Assembly (NCBI GenBank): GCA_958298945.1
Contig: OY282610.1
Location: 37,393,667 to 37,457,666 of the forward strand
Direction of reading: 5' to 3'
Length of the DNA stretch: 64,000 bases
Origin: Atherix ibis
Lineage: Eukaryota; Arthropoda; Insecta; Diptera; Athericidae
The first letter of the stretch is position 1; every line of letters begins with the position of its first letter. The notes below the pieces were generated by a model. That model saw nothing but the letters and a program-made list of their open reading frames with translations. It was not told the origin of the DNA and did not search any database. Of the stretch, positions 23,545 to 36,200 are shown piece after piece. Both the position numbers and the translations under genes were made by a program.

Positions 23545-24800
23545 ACTGTTCCTCTTCTTTATGTATATAGTAATTACAAAAAAAAAAAATATTTAAAAAA
23601 AAAATGCTCATACTTAAATGATGGCATTTTATTAAAAAGGGTTTTTTTTTTAAATTTTATTATTTATAAATGATTAAGCGATGGCGTTTAACAACTCTCC
23701 CCAACTCGTACCTTGATGGAATTGCGAATGGTATATGACTTTGAAGTTATTATTTGGAATTAATGTAATTTTCAACTGGAATTCCCACATCAACTCATTT
23801 ATTTGCATTTTCCATGTTTGTTGGTTCTTTTTCTGGCAATTTAATTTTCTACAAGAGAAAAAAAGGGTTTGATTGATTACAGCCCCAGTAGTGATATACG
23901 TACTTAAATATTCCGTTTTTCAGTTTTATTCGGAATTCTCTGCCAAAAAAAAAAAAAGAAGAAGAAAAATACACGAAAAGGAAGGTTTTTTTTTCTTTTT
24001 GGCTAAATGCAGAGGAAAAAAAAAGGATGAAATTTCTACTTTAGGTCTACCGTATTCAGTGCGTCCGTACGTACCGTACATAAACATAGAGTTACGGATG
24101 TGAAGGACATATTCATAGATGGGATGGGTGATGTTTGAACGTCTGCCTGCATAGTGTATAGTTGTATTTGTTCAGTGAATTTGGTAAGGGATTCAAGCTC
24201 ACAACGGATGTGCCCCTTCGTAAGGGTTGGCTCAAATTCATAGCGAAAAGACTGCATGCATTTCATTGTGCCATTATATGCGGGGAATGAATGGTGAAGA
24301 AATTTTTCTCCTTTAACAGCACAGCGCACTAATAGAATAGGAAGGAGGGCGAACGACAATAAAAATTTCGTACACTACACCGACCAAAATATTACCACTG
24401 CCAAAAGAGGAAAATCTGTTTTTTTCGTTGGCCAGAGACACGTTACGGATTATAATAAATTGCCAGCGTTGTTGTTGTTGGGGTACGGTATCGTTTACCC
24501 TACCCAAAAATCAGGAACGTCTGCCAAACCGACCAAAGAATCAACAATTCGGTTTCGTTTTGTTGATGGCGAAGTCAGTCAGTGGCACTTGCCGCGTGCG
24601 TCTTTTAGGTTCTTTGACTATAAAATAATAGTTAAATAATACGTTCCCAAATCGCTAGTATTTGTGAAAATCACGTTAAATTGCATTCATTGCGCTAAAG
24701 AGTTATTCGTTCGTCAACGGACGGTTATACAGTACAGATACGGAAGAATAATAAAACGCGCTTACCTTTGTTTAAATGCTGCTGTGGTTTGTTTTTGTTA
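23545..24800. other. Intergenic stretch, no gene recognised
   Basis: A/T-rich to 24000, then more balanced to 24780. A TATA-like tataaaat lies at 24619-24626 and a tcagtcagt initiator-like run at about 24573; no exon can be tied to them. Open stretches at 24036-24359 and 24428-24628 lack family features. Confidence 0.4.
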
Positions 24801-24819
24801 AAAAGAATTTGTTTATTTT

Positions 24820-27035
24820 TTCTCAGCAAATTGTTCGCGCCTTAAAAAATGCTGCTACGAAAAGTTTTCGCGCCTCTTCACAAATCAATCAGCCGCTATC
24901 CCACTCTCCACCTCGTTATACAGATGCATCATCTCTTCTCTCTTGTATTATGAGCAACTTTTCACCAAAGATGATGATGATCTTGCTCAGGGAATCTGTC
25001 ACTAAAAATTTGATTATTTTGCTGGACACACTGAAAGTCTTTGCAATAATTTTTTTAATTTTTTTTTAACTATGGTTTTTACAACTCTATCGGGAATAAG
25101 CGATAGTTTTACATAAAAAATTCAATTTAAACGCATTTAAAGATTAAATCAAATTCACTATGATTTTATTTTAGTCAATTTTACGGATAATTTTCATATA
25201 GCATCAGAACAAAACGCCGAAAAACTCACTAATTTCATTTCATTTCGTATTCAATAAAATATATCTAGTACACACAACACTGGGAGTCTTTAGATTGATC
25301 CGTCCTTGAAATAGAATATCAAAAGTTCGGTCAAATTAAATAATAAAAATAATATAAAATCGCCCCACAACCACTTGCCCTGACACCGATACTATACACA
25401 AAAAAAAAAGCGCACGAACTGCTCCGTGCTATCCGCTACTGACAGTTACCATATTTACACGCAGCGCTCTGGAGTCTCTATACAACATATAACCGTCCGT
25501 TCCTGTACGTCCCTTTCTCTACAAAAACCTAAAACTTTGCCGAATACTGCACGGTGAGTATGTGCGTTCCATTTTTCATGCTGCTTTTGAACATACCGGA
25601 ACGGGATAGATAGAACTTTACTGCTGCAAAATTAGATTGTAGAGAGAACTTCATAATCGAAGACTGCGCAGCGAATCTTCTTGTGCGCATTTTCAGATAA
25701 ATGTGAACAAACTTTTCTAAATCGAATTATATGGACATCGCACAACTGAAAGAATGTCATAATAAAGGAATATTGGTAATTGTCACCTTAGGCCTCTACA
25801 CAACAAATTTTTGTCCACACTTTTTCGCATGAACACCCATACACTCTTGCAAAATAACATTTTACGAAAAGGATCGTTTTCTGAAATAAAAACTGAAACT
25901 ATTAATTTTATATTTAATTGTTCGTAAAGTATTTGAAATTTAATAAAATCGCAATTAAAATTTCACTTTGTGATAAGTTTCAAAATTGAAATTTTTAAAA
26001 ACAACAAAAATATGGCTAACATTTTGATATGCTACCACTTTCATGGAGAATGGCGTATTTGTAAAATTCTCCAAAAGTCTACAAAATTATGGCGCCTCAT
26101 ATTTGATTGATATATAGAAAATAAATAAAAATCTAAAATACATTTCCATTTCATATTAAAAGAGTTTGCTTAAATAAACATTGTTTTTAAATTGTATTTC
26201 TTTTTCGGAATAAGTGTGTTAAAATTAATAGTAATTATGATTTTGGAATTGAAAATAAAATTTCTTTTTACGAAAACTAGATGTCAGTGAGTATTATGTT
26301 TAGATAAAAAAAAATATACACACATCTATGCAAGTAGTATGATGGCTCGCCGCTTTTGCAATAATTCAGACAGAACTTTTCCTTATACATATACGAAAAT
26401 CTGACGTACAGTGAATCTTCTTGTGCGCATTTTCAGATATGTCAACGAACTTGCCTCAGTCGAATTATATGGACATAGCACAGCCATAATTTTATTATAG
26501 AAATGTTGTTTATTATCACCACTTATTAAACTTACCACAATCACAACGATGATACGAAAAGAAAATACTTTCTATGAATATTTCTGAAGTAATAGTAAAT
26601 AGATTTTTCTCTTTTAAATATTTCTATTAAACTTGTTCATAATATTAATACAATCTATATTTACTGTTACCCAATTTAGATTTATTTCAAGAGCGGTGAA
26701 AATATAATAGCAAATACACAAATTATATGTGGTAAAAAATATTACGTATTCTTCTCAGTTCTGAAATATATTCAATTCGAATGAAAAAAGCCTTGATTTA
26801 AACGAATAAGAAAATTTTCACATCTGTTATTTTCGTAAATATATTTGAAACATTCAAAAAATTCCAAATATTTCATCATGGTTCTTCTTCTAAAAGACAA
26901 AATAATAATATATTATGAGAAATAAATAAAAATACATAAACATTTCATTAATAAATAAAAAAAATATTTCAATCAAATTAAAGCTGCTTTGAAAAGATTT
27001 CGCGCCTTTTCACAATTTCTCAAGACTGATGGCAG
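24820..27035. repeat. Diverged dispersed/tandem repeat block upstream of CWF19L2
   Basis: Related segments recur: aatcttcttgtgcgcatttt at about 25673 and 26405, cgaattatatggacat at about 25724 and 26460, and a tttcgcgcc + tcttcacaa type block at about 24860 and 26997. Segments around 25980-26110 and 26275-26410 match 56930-57265 (gctaccactttcat, agatgtcagtg, ctcgccgctt). No coding capacity recognised. Confidence 0.55.
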
Positions 27036-27211
27036 ATGTCGCTGGTACGAAGAAATTTGACAGTAGACCGACTGCAAAATAGTAGAAGTTTGTTGACAAA
27101 ATAGTTTTATTCATAGGCATTTCTAATTTACTCTAGTGATAAAATAGTTCCATTGTCTGGTGAATTTATTGGAATTGTCATTATTAAAATAAGCAGCGTG
27201 CAATTTACGAA

Positions 27212-29594
27212 ATGGATCAGACGGGGGCACCTAGTTGGGAAGAGTTGAAATGTCGATTAAGTCAAGCAAAGAGTGAATTATTAGCAAAGGTATTTTAAAG
27301 AATATTTTTTTTTTGTTGGAAATTTACATCTTTTGATTTATGTTAAATTTTAGGCTGGAGAGTCATCATCCTCTGCCAACAAGATATCAGTAGCAAATTG
27401 TCCACCAAAAAAGGTATGCAAAGACAAGAAGAAAAAGTCAAAAAAAGAAAAGCGTAAAAAACGCATAAGAGATCGTTCTTCATCATCAAGTTCTGATACA
27501 GAGATGGAAAAGCCGAAGAATGTATTAGAAAGTGATACAGATACCGAATCCGACAAAAAGAATCGGCCGGATAAATCCAAACTAAAGAAACACCGCTCAA
27601 AAAGGTATAAAAGTAAGAAAAAACGTCGTAATCATTCGTCGACCGGATCAAGCAGTGAAGACGAACTACAACGGAAATCTAGAAAATCGCATGAATGGAA
27701 GGAATATTCATCTTCAGATTCAGAGGAATGGATTGAGAGAACTACTAGGCAAGATCTATCATTACGTTCGGGAGACAAATCACTGTCGGAATCGCCAAAT
27801 AAAATAAATACTCCAAAAGATGAGGAGAATAGAATAGTTGAAACAGGAGTTCACGAAAATTGGATGCTTGATAGTGGTTTGATTCCCTCGTACCAACGAC
27901 CAGTTAAAGAAAGTAAGCCAAAGCAGGATATAGAAAAATATGACCCAGCGACGAACGTTCGGGAACTGAATCCATATTGGAAGGAAAATGGTACAGGATT
28001 GCCTAACTTTCAGAGACCCAAAGAAGACTGTAGAAGTGACGATAATAAAAAGAAGATTAGTCGTGGATCAAATAATAGTCGGGGGAACTGGCGTAAAAGG
28101 CCAACCACAGATGAAACATTATCGAACAAAGAAGAGTGTCCGGTGCGATTGAAAAACGAACCAATAACAAAAAGTAGCACTAATTCTTATAAAGAAGAAT
28201 CGTCCGAGCGGAAACAACAACTGCCGAAAACATCTAAAGTTGATCTCGAGCGATTACCAAATGTGCTAAGTGCTCAGGCGTTAAAAGCTGAAATGATGGG
28301 TGATCATAAAAAGGCGCAAAAACTGAGAGAAGAAGTACAACAACTTCGAGAACAACGTGCAGAGTCCAAACAACAAACAACTGCTTCTGTTGACAAACAA
28401 AATGGCGGCAAAGTTGTCGATAATGAAGCATTAATGTTAACAGTCACAGATAACAAGGGTGAGCTTAGACCACTTCCAAGCCGAATGAAACCCGCAGATC
28501 CTTATGGTCCACAAAAATCATCTAAGAAGAAAGCATCTGGCGATACGCATCAAATGGGAGACCGCGTTCGCTTCTTTGCCGATGATGAACGTTACGATAT
28601 AAAACAAATGGTATGTAAAAGTCTGGCAGTTTTCCATTGCTCTTATATTTAAATAAAAATTTATTATTTTTTAGTTTGAGCGTGAGCGCTGTACAACATC
28701 GTCCGATGTAAATGCTCAATTCGTCAATATGGCCGGTAAGCAGAAAGGTAATAAAATGGACTTTGACGATATATTCGCCGGCGATTCAGCTCGTAATATG
28801 TCTGCATACGAAGATGACAATCGCGGAACAAATCGTGCTATGAACGAAGCCGATAAATTGCAAAACATTGTAGAAACATGTAATCGGTGTTTTGAATCAC
28901 CAAAATTCGACAAAGACCGCATCATCGCTTATGGATCCAATGTTTACTTGACGTTATCTTGGCATGAAGGCTTGCAACCAGGACATTGTATGATTGTTCC
29001 AATGCAGCACTTTTCGTGCTCCACACAACTGGACGATGATATCTGGCGCGAAGTGAATGATTTTCGCAAAGCTATCACAAAAATGTTTGCCTTTAGCGGA
29101 CAAGATGTGGTTTTCTTTGAGACTGCGAAAAATTTGCACAGAAGATCACATATGGTTATTCAATGTGTACCGAGCAGTAATTTCGACATGGCACCGTTTT
29201 ATTTTAAAAAAGCCATTGAAGAATCAGAACAAGAATGGTCCATAAATAAGCAACTGGTTACATTAAAAGACAAAGATTTAAAACGTTCTATTCCAAAAGG
29301 CCTGCCATACTTTTGGGTTAATTTTGGAATGAGCTCAGGATTTGCTCATGTCATCGAAGATCAACAACAGTTTCCATCAAATTTCGCTGAGGTATTTATT
29401 TTTAAAAAACAACCACTTTTTATTCGTTTCAAATTTTTATCTGCTATTTATTTTATTCACAGGAACTAATTGGTGGTATATTAAAATTGAATCCATCCAA
29501 ATGGCGAAATCCACGAAAAGAGAATAATATAACTGCTAAAGTAGCTCAGTTTGCTGATAGATGGAAAACATTTGACTGTACAACACAAAAGTAA
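27212..29594 (+). CDS. CWF19L2: CWF19-like protein 2 (CwfJ family splicing factor)
   Basis: Exons 27212-27289, 27354-28610, 28675-29391 and 29463-29594, all with GT/AG introns of 64-71 bp, give 727 aa. The start is ATG in a good context (acgaaATGG). CWF19/CwfJ proteins associate with late spliceosomes and lariat turnover in the nucleus. Residues ~46-130 are Lys/Arg/Ser-rich; ENWMLDSGLIPSYQRP and ATNVRELNPYWKENGTGLP are conserved family blocks in the middle. CwfJ_C_1, a HIT-like domain, is at ~510-610 with GHCMIVPMQHFSCSTQ and HRRSHMVIQCVP; CwfJ_C_2 is at ~615-720 with APFYFKKAIEESEQEW, GLPYFWVNFG and KWRNPRKEN. All introns fall between codons. The gene is complete. Lies ~3.7 kb upstream of Cep164 on the same strand. 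A SINE begins ~40 bp after the stop. Confidence 0.95.
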
Positions 29595-29629
29595 ATGAGA
29601 AAAAATGTATGAAAAAACAAAAAACAAAT

Positions 29630-29872
29630 CAAGCGTACTGGACAACCATCCAAGGGGTTGTGAGTTCTAATCTCACTGACACATGGTCCTATGCTAATTC
29701 CTAAAAAAACAGTTTTCCTTCCCATTTCTTCTTTAATTTCCTTATCCCGGTATCCTTTGTCGCCAAATATCCTTTATTGTCGTGGCGTTTAGAATATACA
29801 TTTCAGTACTAATGTCACTTGAAATGATAATTAAAAAAATAAAAATAAAGTAAAATATATAAAAAAAGTACA
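29630..29872 (+). repeat. tRNA-derived SINE (copy 3), in the CWF19L2 3' flank
   Basis: Starts gtactggacaaccatccaag, matching the middle of copy 1, then gagttctaatctcac (diverged B box), catggtcctatgctaa, atttccttatccc, atacatttcagtactaatgt and an A-rich tail with AATAAA near 29838. The A box is missing, so the copy is 5'-truncated. By position it probably lies in the 3' UTR and may supply the polyadenylation signal. Confidence 0.65.
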
Positions 29873-29874
29873 AG

Positions 29875-30390
29875 AATTTTGTGCAATTGTTTAGGTACCT
29901 TAATTTGCTGACAGACAGAAACTATTTGACTTAACAAAATAAAAAAATATGAAGATGTTGAAGACTTTTTTTTTATTCCATATCTATATAATTTAAATGT
30001 TTTTACTTTCTTTTTTAATGAATTGTACGTTACCCATGATCTGAGTATGTTTCGGAAGTATGATACATATTTGTATTTCTATTTAAATTTTTACAAATTC
30101 CTCAACTTTTCTGTGGTTTGTGTTGCACGTCTTTAATACAAATAAAATACAATTTAATAAAGTCGTTTGAATACGATTAAAAATAGATTTTGGTACCATA
30201 ATTCTGAGCACATGTTCTTTTTAACAGAATTTACAAATCCAATTGAAAATGATAATTTTACTGATGAGAAATTAACAATTACCAGAAAAAAAATACACAT
30301 AATAATGTACTAGATAGAAAAAAAAAATTAATGAAATATAAAGAAATTCAATTTAAGTAAATTTATTTTTTGACACTGTTTTCAGCGCTC
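29875..30390. other. Intergenic AT-rich stretch
   Basis: No feature beyond possible alternative polyadenylation signals (aataaa near 30140) for CWF19L2. Confidence 0.4.
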
Positions 30391-30396
30391 ATTAGA

Positions 30397-30474
30397 AGAG
30401 AGCGTTCTAACTAACTATTCATTAGCCACAATACCATGGTTGTGGCTAATGAATAGTTAGTTAGAACGCTCTCT
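30397..30474. repeat. Perfect inverted repeat, 35-bp arms, 8-bp loop
   Basis: Left arm 30397-30431 begins agagagcgttctaactaact; right arm 30440-30474 is its exact reverse complement; the loop is taccatgg. A weaker outer pairing (ttttcag / gttgaaaa) extends it. It does not look like a rho-type or other terminator; it is either a foldback element scrap or a hairpin RNA precursor. Confidence 0.9.
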
Positions 30475-30479
30475 GTTGA

Positions 30480-33245
30480 AAATATTACAGAATCGAGTCT
30501 CCATTTACGCAAATATCTCTATATACTTTGTTATCAACCCCTTTTTTCGGATTACGATACACAAAGTCGACTGTGGATTGTGGAATTTAAGCGTTTCAGA
30601 TTCAATTTCTAGTAGATTTTGTGTGTGTCCTTGCACCTGTGCATGCGCATATTAATTTTTCGACCAGTCACGCTATAGTAGTCGGTAGAATTTTTGTATT
30701 TAAATATTGCAAGTTGAACAGTGGAAATATCCATTTGGGCGACGCGGCGCACCAAGTACAGTTGGAACTCGGATAGGGCAAACTTTCTCACCGAGAGTAG
30801 TTGTGTATGACATCAAATGTCAGTCGATTGCTGTTATTTTAAGGGTTGTTGTTATTTTTTTTTTGTTGCCCGGGAAACAGGGCCACATCTTGTATGGTAT
30901 AGAAAACAAACAGTAATAACTAAACAAAAAAAAAAAAAAAACGTCATTTAACTAAATAAAAATATGCCATAGTTAATTTGCAGTCGAAAATCAAGTTTTA
31001 TATAATTTAAAATTTTTAATTTCGGTTTAATTCTTGAAGTGATTTGCTGCTATTTTGATTTAATTCTTCAAAATTATATTTATATAAATATTATTATTTT
31101 TTTCTTCAAAACTGATTTTTTTTTCGTTTTTAAATGAAAAACATTGAAAAAAAAACTTTCGTTTTAAGTGGAAATTATATAGATAGAAAAGAAAATCATA
31201 TAATTTTACAAAAAAAAAGAAAATAAAACAGTAATATTAAAGTAAATTTAATTAAAAAGAAAAGCGCTAATATTAAAATCAAGTGAAAAAATTGAAAAAT
31301 ATGCAGCGGTTCTATTTTCTTCATTAAAACAGAATAGGATTTTTCCTACTTAAAACAATTTTTAAGTTTTTTTTTTGGGTGGTTTGTATTGAATATAATT
31401 TTTTTATTTATTTACCTAATTTATTTATTTATTATTGATTAAAATTGATTATTTTTGTTGTTGAAAATATTACTATTAAAGTTGGTGTTAATAATTACGA
31501 AAAGAAAAAAAAACCAATCAAAAAGATAAAAAATCAGTAGTGAAAAGATTAGTGTTATAAAAAATTGTTCATATACAATAATTTGATTATTAGAAAAAAT
31601 AGACAAACAAAATTTAAATTAAAATAATTTTCGATTAAAAAATTTTAGAAAAAAATTAGAAAAAAGAAATTTTTACGGAAATAATTAAAAGAAAATCTAG
31701 TAAAATGAAAAATTCAATTTACGAAAAAATCATATAAAATATAAAGAAGGATATTATAATTTTTTAAATTTTTTTTTTATTTTTTAATATACATTTATAT
31801 TTGTTAAAAATTTATCCGCATAATGGGCATACACACACACATATACACAAATATGTACGTACGTACGCATATTCTACACGTAATCATATAGAAAATGTCA
31901 TATTGGCATAATCAGTATTGGGAAGAGAGAAGAAAATAACCATTTTCAGTTCTAGACTTTTCTTATAAAATGTATATTGTGAAAATATTTGTAAAAAAAT
32001 TTTTATTTTCGAAAGAATATACACAATTTTTGAAATTCATTTTCGAATAATTAGAATTTTCCAATAACATTTTCTTTTGATTAAAAGCAGAAAATTTTTT
32101 ACAATTTTTCAAAGAATATTTTTCAAATTTATTGTGATATATTTTTTTTTTTTGCGTGCCTTCTTAAAGAATAGTTGGAAAATTTATTGAATTTCTATAT
32201 TTCCCTAAACAAATATGTATTATATATTTATTGGAAATTGTTAAGCTCTCTAGCTCCTTAGAATTTCGATTTTATTAGCATATAGTATGTGTATTGTGTA
32301 ATAAAATGTCATCGTCCGATAATAATGATTTCATGTTAAAAAGAAAATTAAAATAAATATTTAATTAATTAGATTATTGACATATATACACGTACACGTA
32401 TATTGATGTTAGATTTTAATTTTCATTTAATCAATTGCAAATCGATTAAATTTTACGAGTACCAATTTTATTGGTATATTCGTACATATTGTATACAAGA
32501 AATTTATTAATAATAATTATTATTGTATTTAATTTAAAATAATTTTTTTTAAAAATTCCTTTGCATTTAAAACGTTTCAATTTAACCGAAATGTGTGAAA
32601 AAAAAAATATTTACTAAAAAAAGGTATATAAAAAAAACGTCTTTCTAAAAAAAAATTATTTTTTATACCGAATGAAACGCAATTTTCTTTTCTGGAATAT
32701 TTTAGGGGGTGAATTTTTTCTGTATTTCAAAAAAAAAAAAAAACAACAATACCTCTAAGTACCTTATAATTATATTAAATTTATCTCCAATTGTTTTCAA
32801 TACGCACGATAATTTTTTATTTTTTATTTTTGAAAAAAAAAAATTTCTAAAAAAATTCCAAAGTTTCTTGGTGAAAATGCATAGATTTTCCCTTAAAAAT
32901 ATTGTTGTTTTTTTTTTTTGTTTTCGGAGAAAAAAATTATCGTTTATAATAAAAAAGTTTCTTTTTTTTTTAATAAAATTTTACTAATCGATAATAAAAA
33001 ACTTAAAAAAAAAATAATTGAATATTTTTTAAAAAGGAAAAAAAGGACAAATTTCCATGCAATCTGAACAATGTAGTCGTTTATAAATAAATTTTGTTAA
33101 TATAAAAAAAAAAGAAAACAAACTAAATAATATAAAAAAAAAAACAGAATAGAAAAAAAACTGAAATCCTGCAAAAAAAAAAAAATCTACCAAAAAGAAA
33201 ATTAGAATTTTGAAAAATCTCTATCAAAAAATTCAGGACAACACA
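30480..33245. other. Probable Cep164 upstream and 5' UTR region
   Basis: The first ~450 bases are less AT-rich (30560-30910) and include an X-box-like palindrome at 30865. From 30910 to 33245 the DNA is extremely A/T-rich with homopolymer runs and no reading frames of note. The transcription start cannot be placed, so how much is 5' UTR is unknown. Confidence 0.35.
30865..30878. promoter_or_regulatory. X-box-like (RFX) palindrome upstream of Cep164
   Basis: GTTGCCCGGGAAAC fits the RFX X-box layout (GTNRCC, two spacer bases, RGYAAC) with one mismatch in the right half. RFX factors drive many ciliary genes in animals, and Cep164 is a ciliary gene. It is 2.37 kb upstream of the start codon, farther than typical, so assignment depends on an unmapped transcription start. 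Confidence 0.3.
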
Positions 33246-36200
33246 ATGATGGAAGGTATCAATAGTAATAGTAATGCCAGTTCAACAACAGCATCGGTTA
33301 TATGCGAAGAGGTTTTTGACGAAGGATACCAACCATCAATGAAGGGTGAGTTTCATTCAGATTTTCAATAAATTTCAAATTATTTATTTTTCTATATGTA
33401 ATTTGTTTATTTATTAAAACACCAAATGAATTTGTACATCCTTTTAAAGTAATTTCGAATTATTGACTAATTTGAGTATATTTTTATGATTTATTTACCC
33501 TTTAAGATAATAACTGAAGGTCAAAATTTTATGAAAATATCATATTAAATTAGGATTAGTATTGAAATAAGAAAAAAAAATTAAATAATAATAGTAAATA
33601 CAATAATTCGTTATTAGTAATTAAAAAATTAAAAAAAAACAACAAAAATTTAATCAACAAGAAACAATATTTTTCTTTTAATGTGAATGTCTTTCTTTTG
33701 AATAAATAAATTTTCTATTCAAATTGAATTAATATGAGTTAAATAATTAGTTAATTAATTAAATGTAGTATATTTTTCTGTTCATTATTTCTTAAAATTA
33801 AATTGCATATTTATTTGTGGGGGGGGGGAGGGGGTGTATAAGTATTTACATATAAGAAATGCGGGTGGTGAATTTTCTTTTGCTATTATTTTTGTTGTCC
33901 TTTCAACTTTATTTATAGTTTTTTTTTTAAATTTTTGGTATAAAATATCGAAACAAAACTGTTATAAATAAAGAGATTTTTATTTATATTGGTATTTTTC
34001 TTGGAGGAAGGGTTGATGGGGTGAAGATAGCACGTTGTAAATTTGATTAGAAAATGTTGTGCAAATGATTTCTGTCAATTTGTGAATTAGAAAAGTAAGA
34101 ACAATTGTTCTATTATTTATCCAATAACAGATATATTTGGACTTTAAAAATTGCGGTTTTGATAATTTAGGGGATGGTTATTTAATTATTGTAACTATTG
34201 AGGAAAATTTATTGATTTTGAGAATCAAATTTCGAATCTACTGAGTGTAAAAATATTTAACAAAAAATTAAAAATACTATTTTTTTTAAATATTTTAATT
34301 GAAAATTATCAATTAATATTTTTTTTTATAGAAAATATTGTTTATTCTTTTATCCCATAAAAAAAAAGAGAAATTTTTCTCTTTTATCCATTTTCTAGTT
34401 TGGAAAGTATAGCTTTGTTATTTTATAACTATTAAATATATATATTATTAAATAAAATATTTATTTAGGTTAAAGTTTGCCATCTTATATTATGGATATA
34501 ATTAAATATAAAGTTTACAGAAATTGGGTGATTTTTTCTCAAATAATACGTTATTTATCAAATTAAAGTATAGTCAATATTGAATAAGATTTATCAAAAT
34601 TACATTTTCAATAAATTTAATAATTATCCATTTTGAGATTCAGAAAGTATAGTCCTTTGGTGTTATGAATCTATTTATTAGTAAACGTGTTAAAATTGTA
34701 ATAATTTAAAAAAAAATTTTTTTTTTGATTCTACCGTTGCCACGTTGCAAATTTTAAGAAGAGATTATGGTAGTGATTATGAGGTTGATGGTAATAATGA
34801 GAAGCCTTTGTATTTGCAAAAAGTAACTGTCTGGTTTGCATATTTTTCTGAAGGTTTTATTTAACCCTTATTCTAATCGGTTCTTTTTAGTCTCAACTTG
34901 AAGATTTCACTCTGGGCCATATAAGACGCTCCCCAAGGTCATATAAAACCATAAATTTGGGCGTTATTGTGCGAGAAGTTCTCAGGACGAATAATTTCAA
35001 GATTTGCACAATTTCACGTCTTTGGGTTTTCTATTATAAAGTTACACATAAAATTGTATTTATGCAGAAAATCCTTGAACTTTGAGCTATAATTTGATAG
35101 AATCAGGGATTGCAATCTACCTTTCCAGCAATACCTTATTCTCAAAACATTGGGACGACACTTTTCGGTCCATATATTCGGAAAATTCTATTTAATAATC
35201 TTCATTTCCTCTTTCGGCAAAGAAAAGTTACACCTTCTCTTGAACAATTAGTTTTAATTTTATGATTGGTAGCTGTTTTTAAAGAATATTATTAATATTA
35301 ATATTATTAAATCGTCATAAAATATGGAAAGTTTAGCCGTAAAATCGAGGAAATCGATCGGATTTAATATGAACGAAATTAACAAGAAAAATACGAGGTC
35401 TGTTCAAAAAGTATCACGAATTTTGAATTTCCGTGGGTTACGTTTATTCGATTTTCGATTTTTTATGGCGTTATGTTGGTACTCATGTCTCTCACTTATG
35501 CCGATAAGTTTGGCCATTTTGAATATTCAGTTAATTTTTGACAGATGCTTTGCTTGCACGTGTTTTGGCTCGTCTCGATTTTTGACCATTTTCGACCAGA
35601 AACAGCATCGCATTAACATTGCTAAGGAGCTATTGGACTCTGTCCGCCATGACATAAATTTGCTCCAGAAGGCTACAACTGGTGAGGAATCATGGGTTTA
35701 TGGTTATGACGTGGAAACCAAAGTTCAATCATCCCAATGGAAGCTGCTGCACGAGCCAAGACCGAAACAAGCGCGCCAAGTTCGGTGAAAGTTTTGCTTA
35801 CAGTTTTCTTCGATTGCAGGGGCGTAGTGCATCATGAGTTCTTGCCACAGGGTAGAACGGTAAATAAGGAATATTACCTGCAAGTTATGCGCAAGTTGCG
35901 CAAAGTAATCCGCCAGAAACACCCGGATTTGTGGAAGAACAAAAATTGGCTTTTGCCATTTTTGGCCAAAAACAACACACTAATAATGCCGCAGCCACCG
36001 TATTCCCCAAATCTGGCCCCATTGTGATTTTTTCTTGTTCCCGAAACAGATTCTTTGATCCATTTTTTGGAATGGGCAAAAATCGAAGACGAGCCAAAAC
36101 ACGTGCAAGCAAAACAGCTGTCAAAAATTAACTGAATATTCAAAATGGCTGAACTTGTCGGCATAAGTGAGAGACATGAGTACCAACATAACGCCATAAA

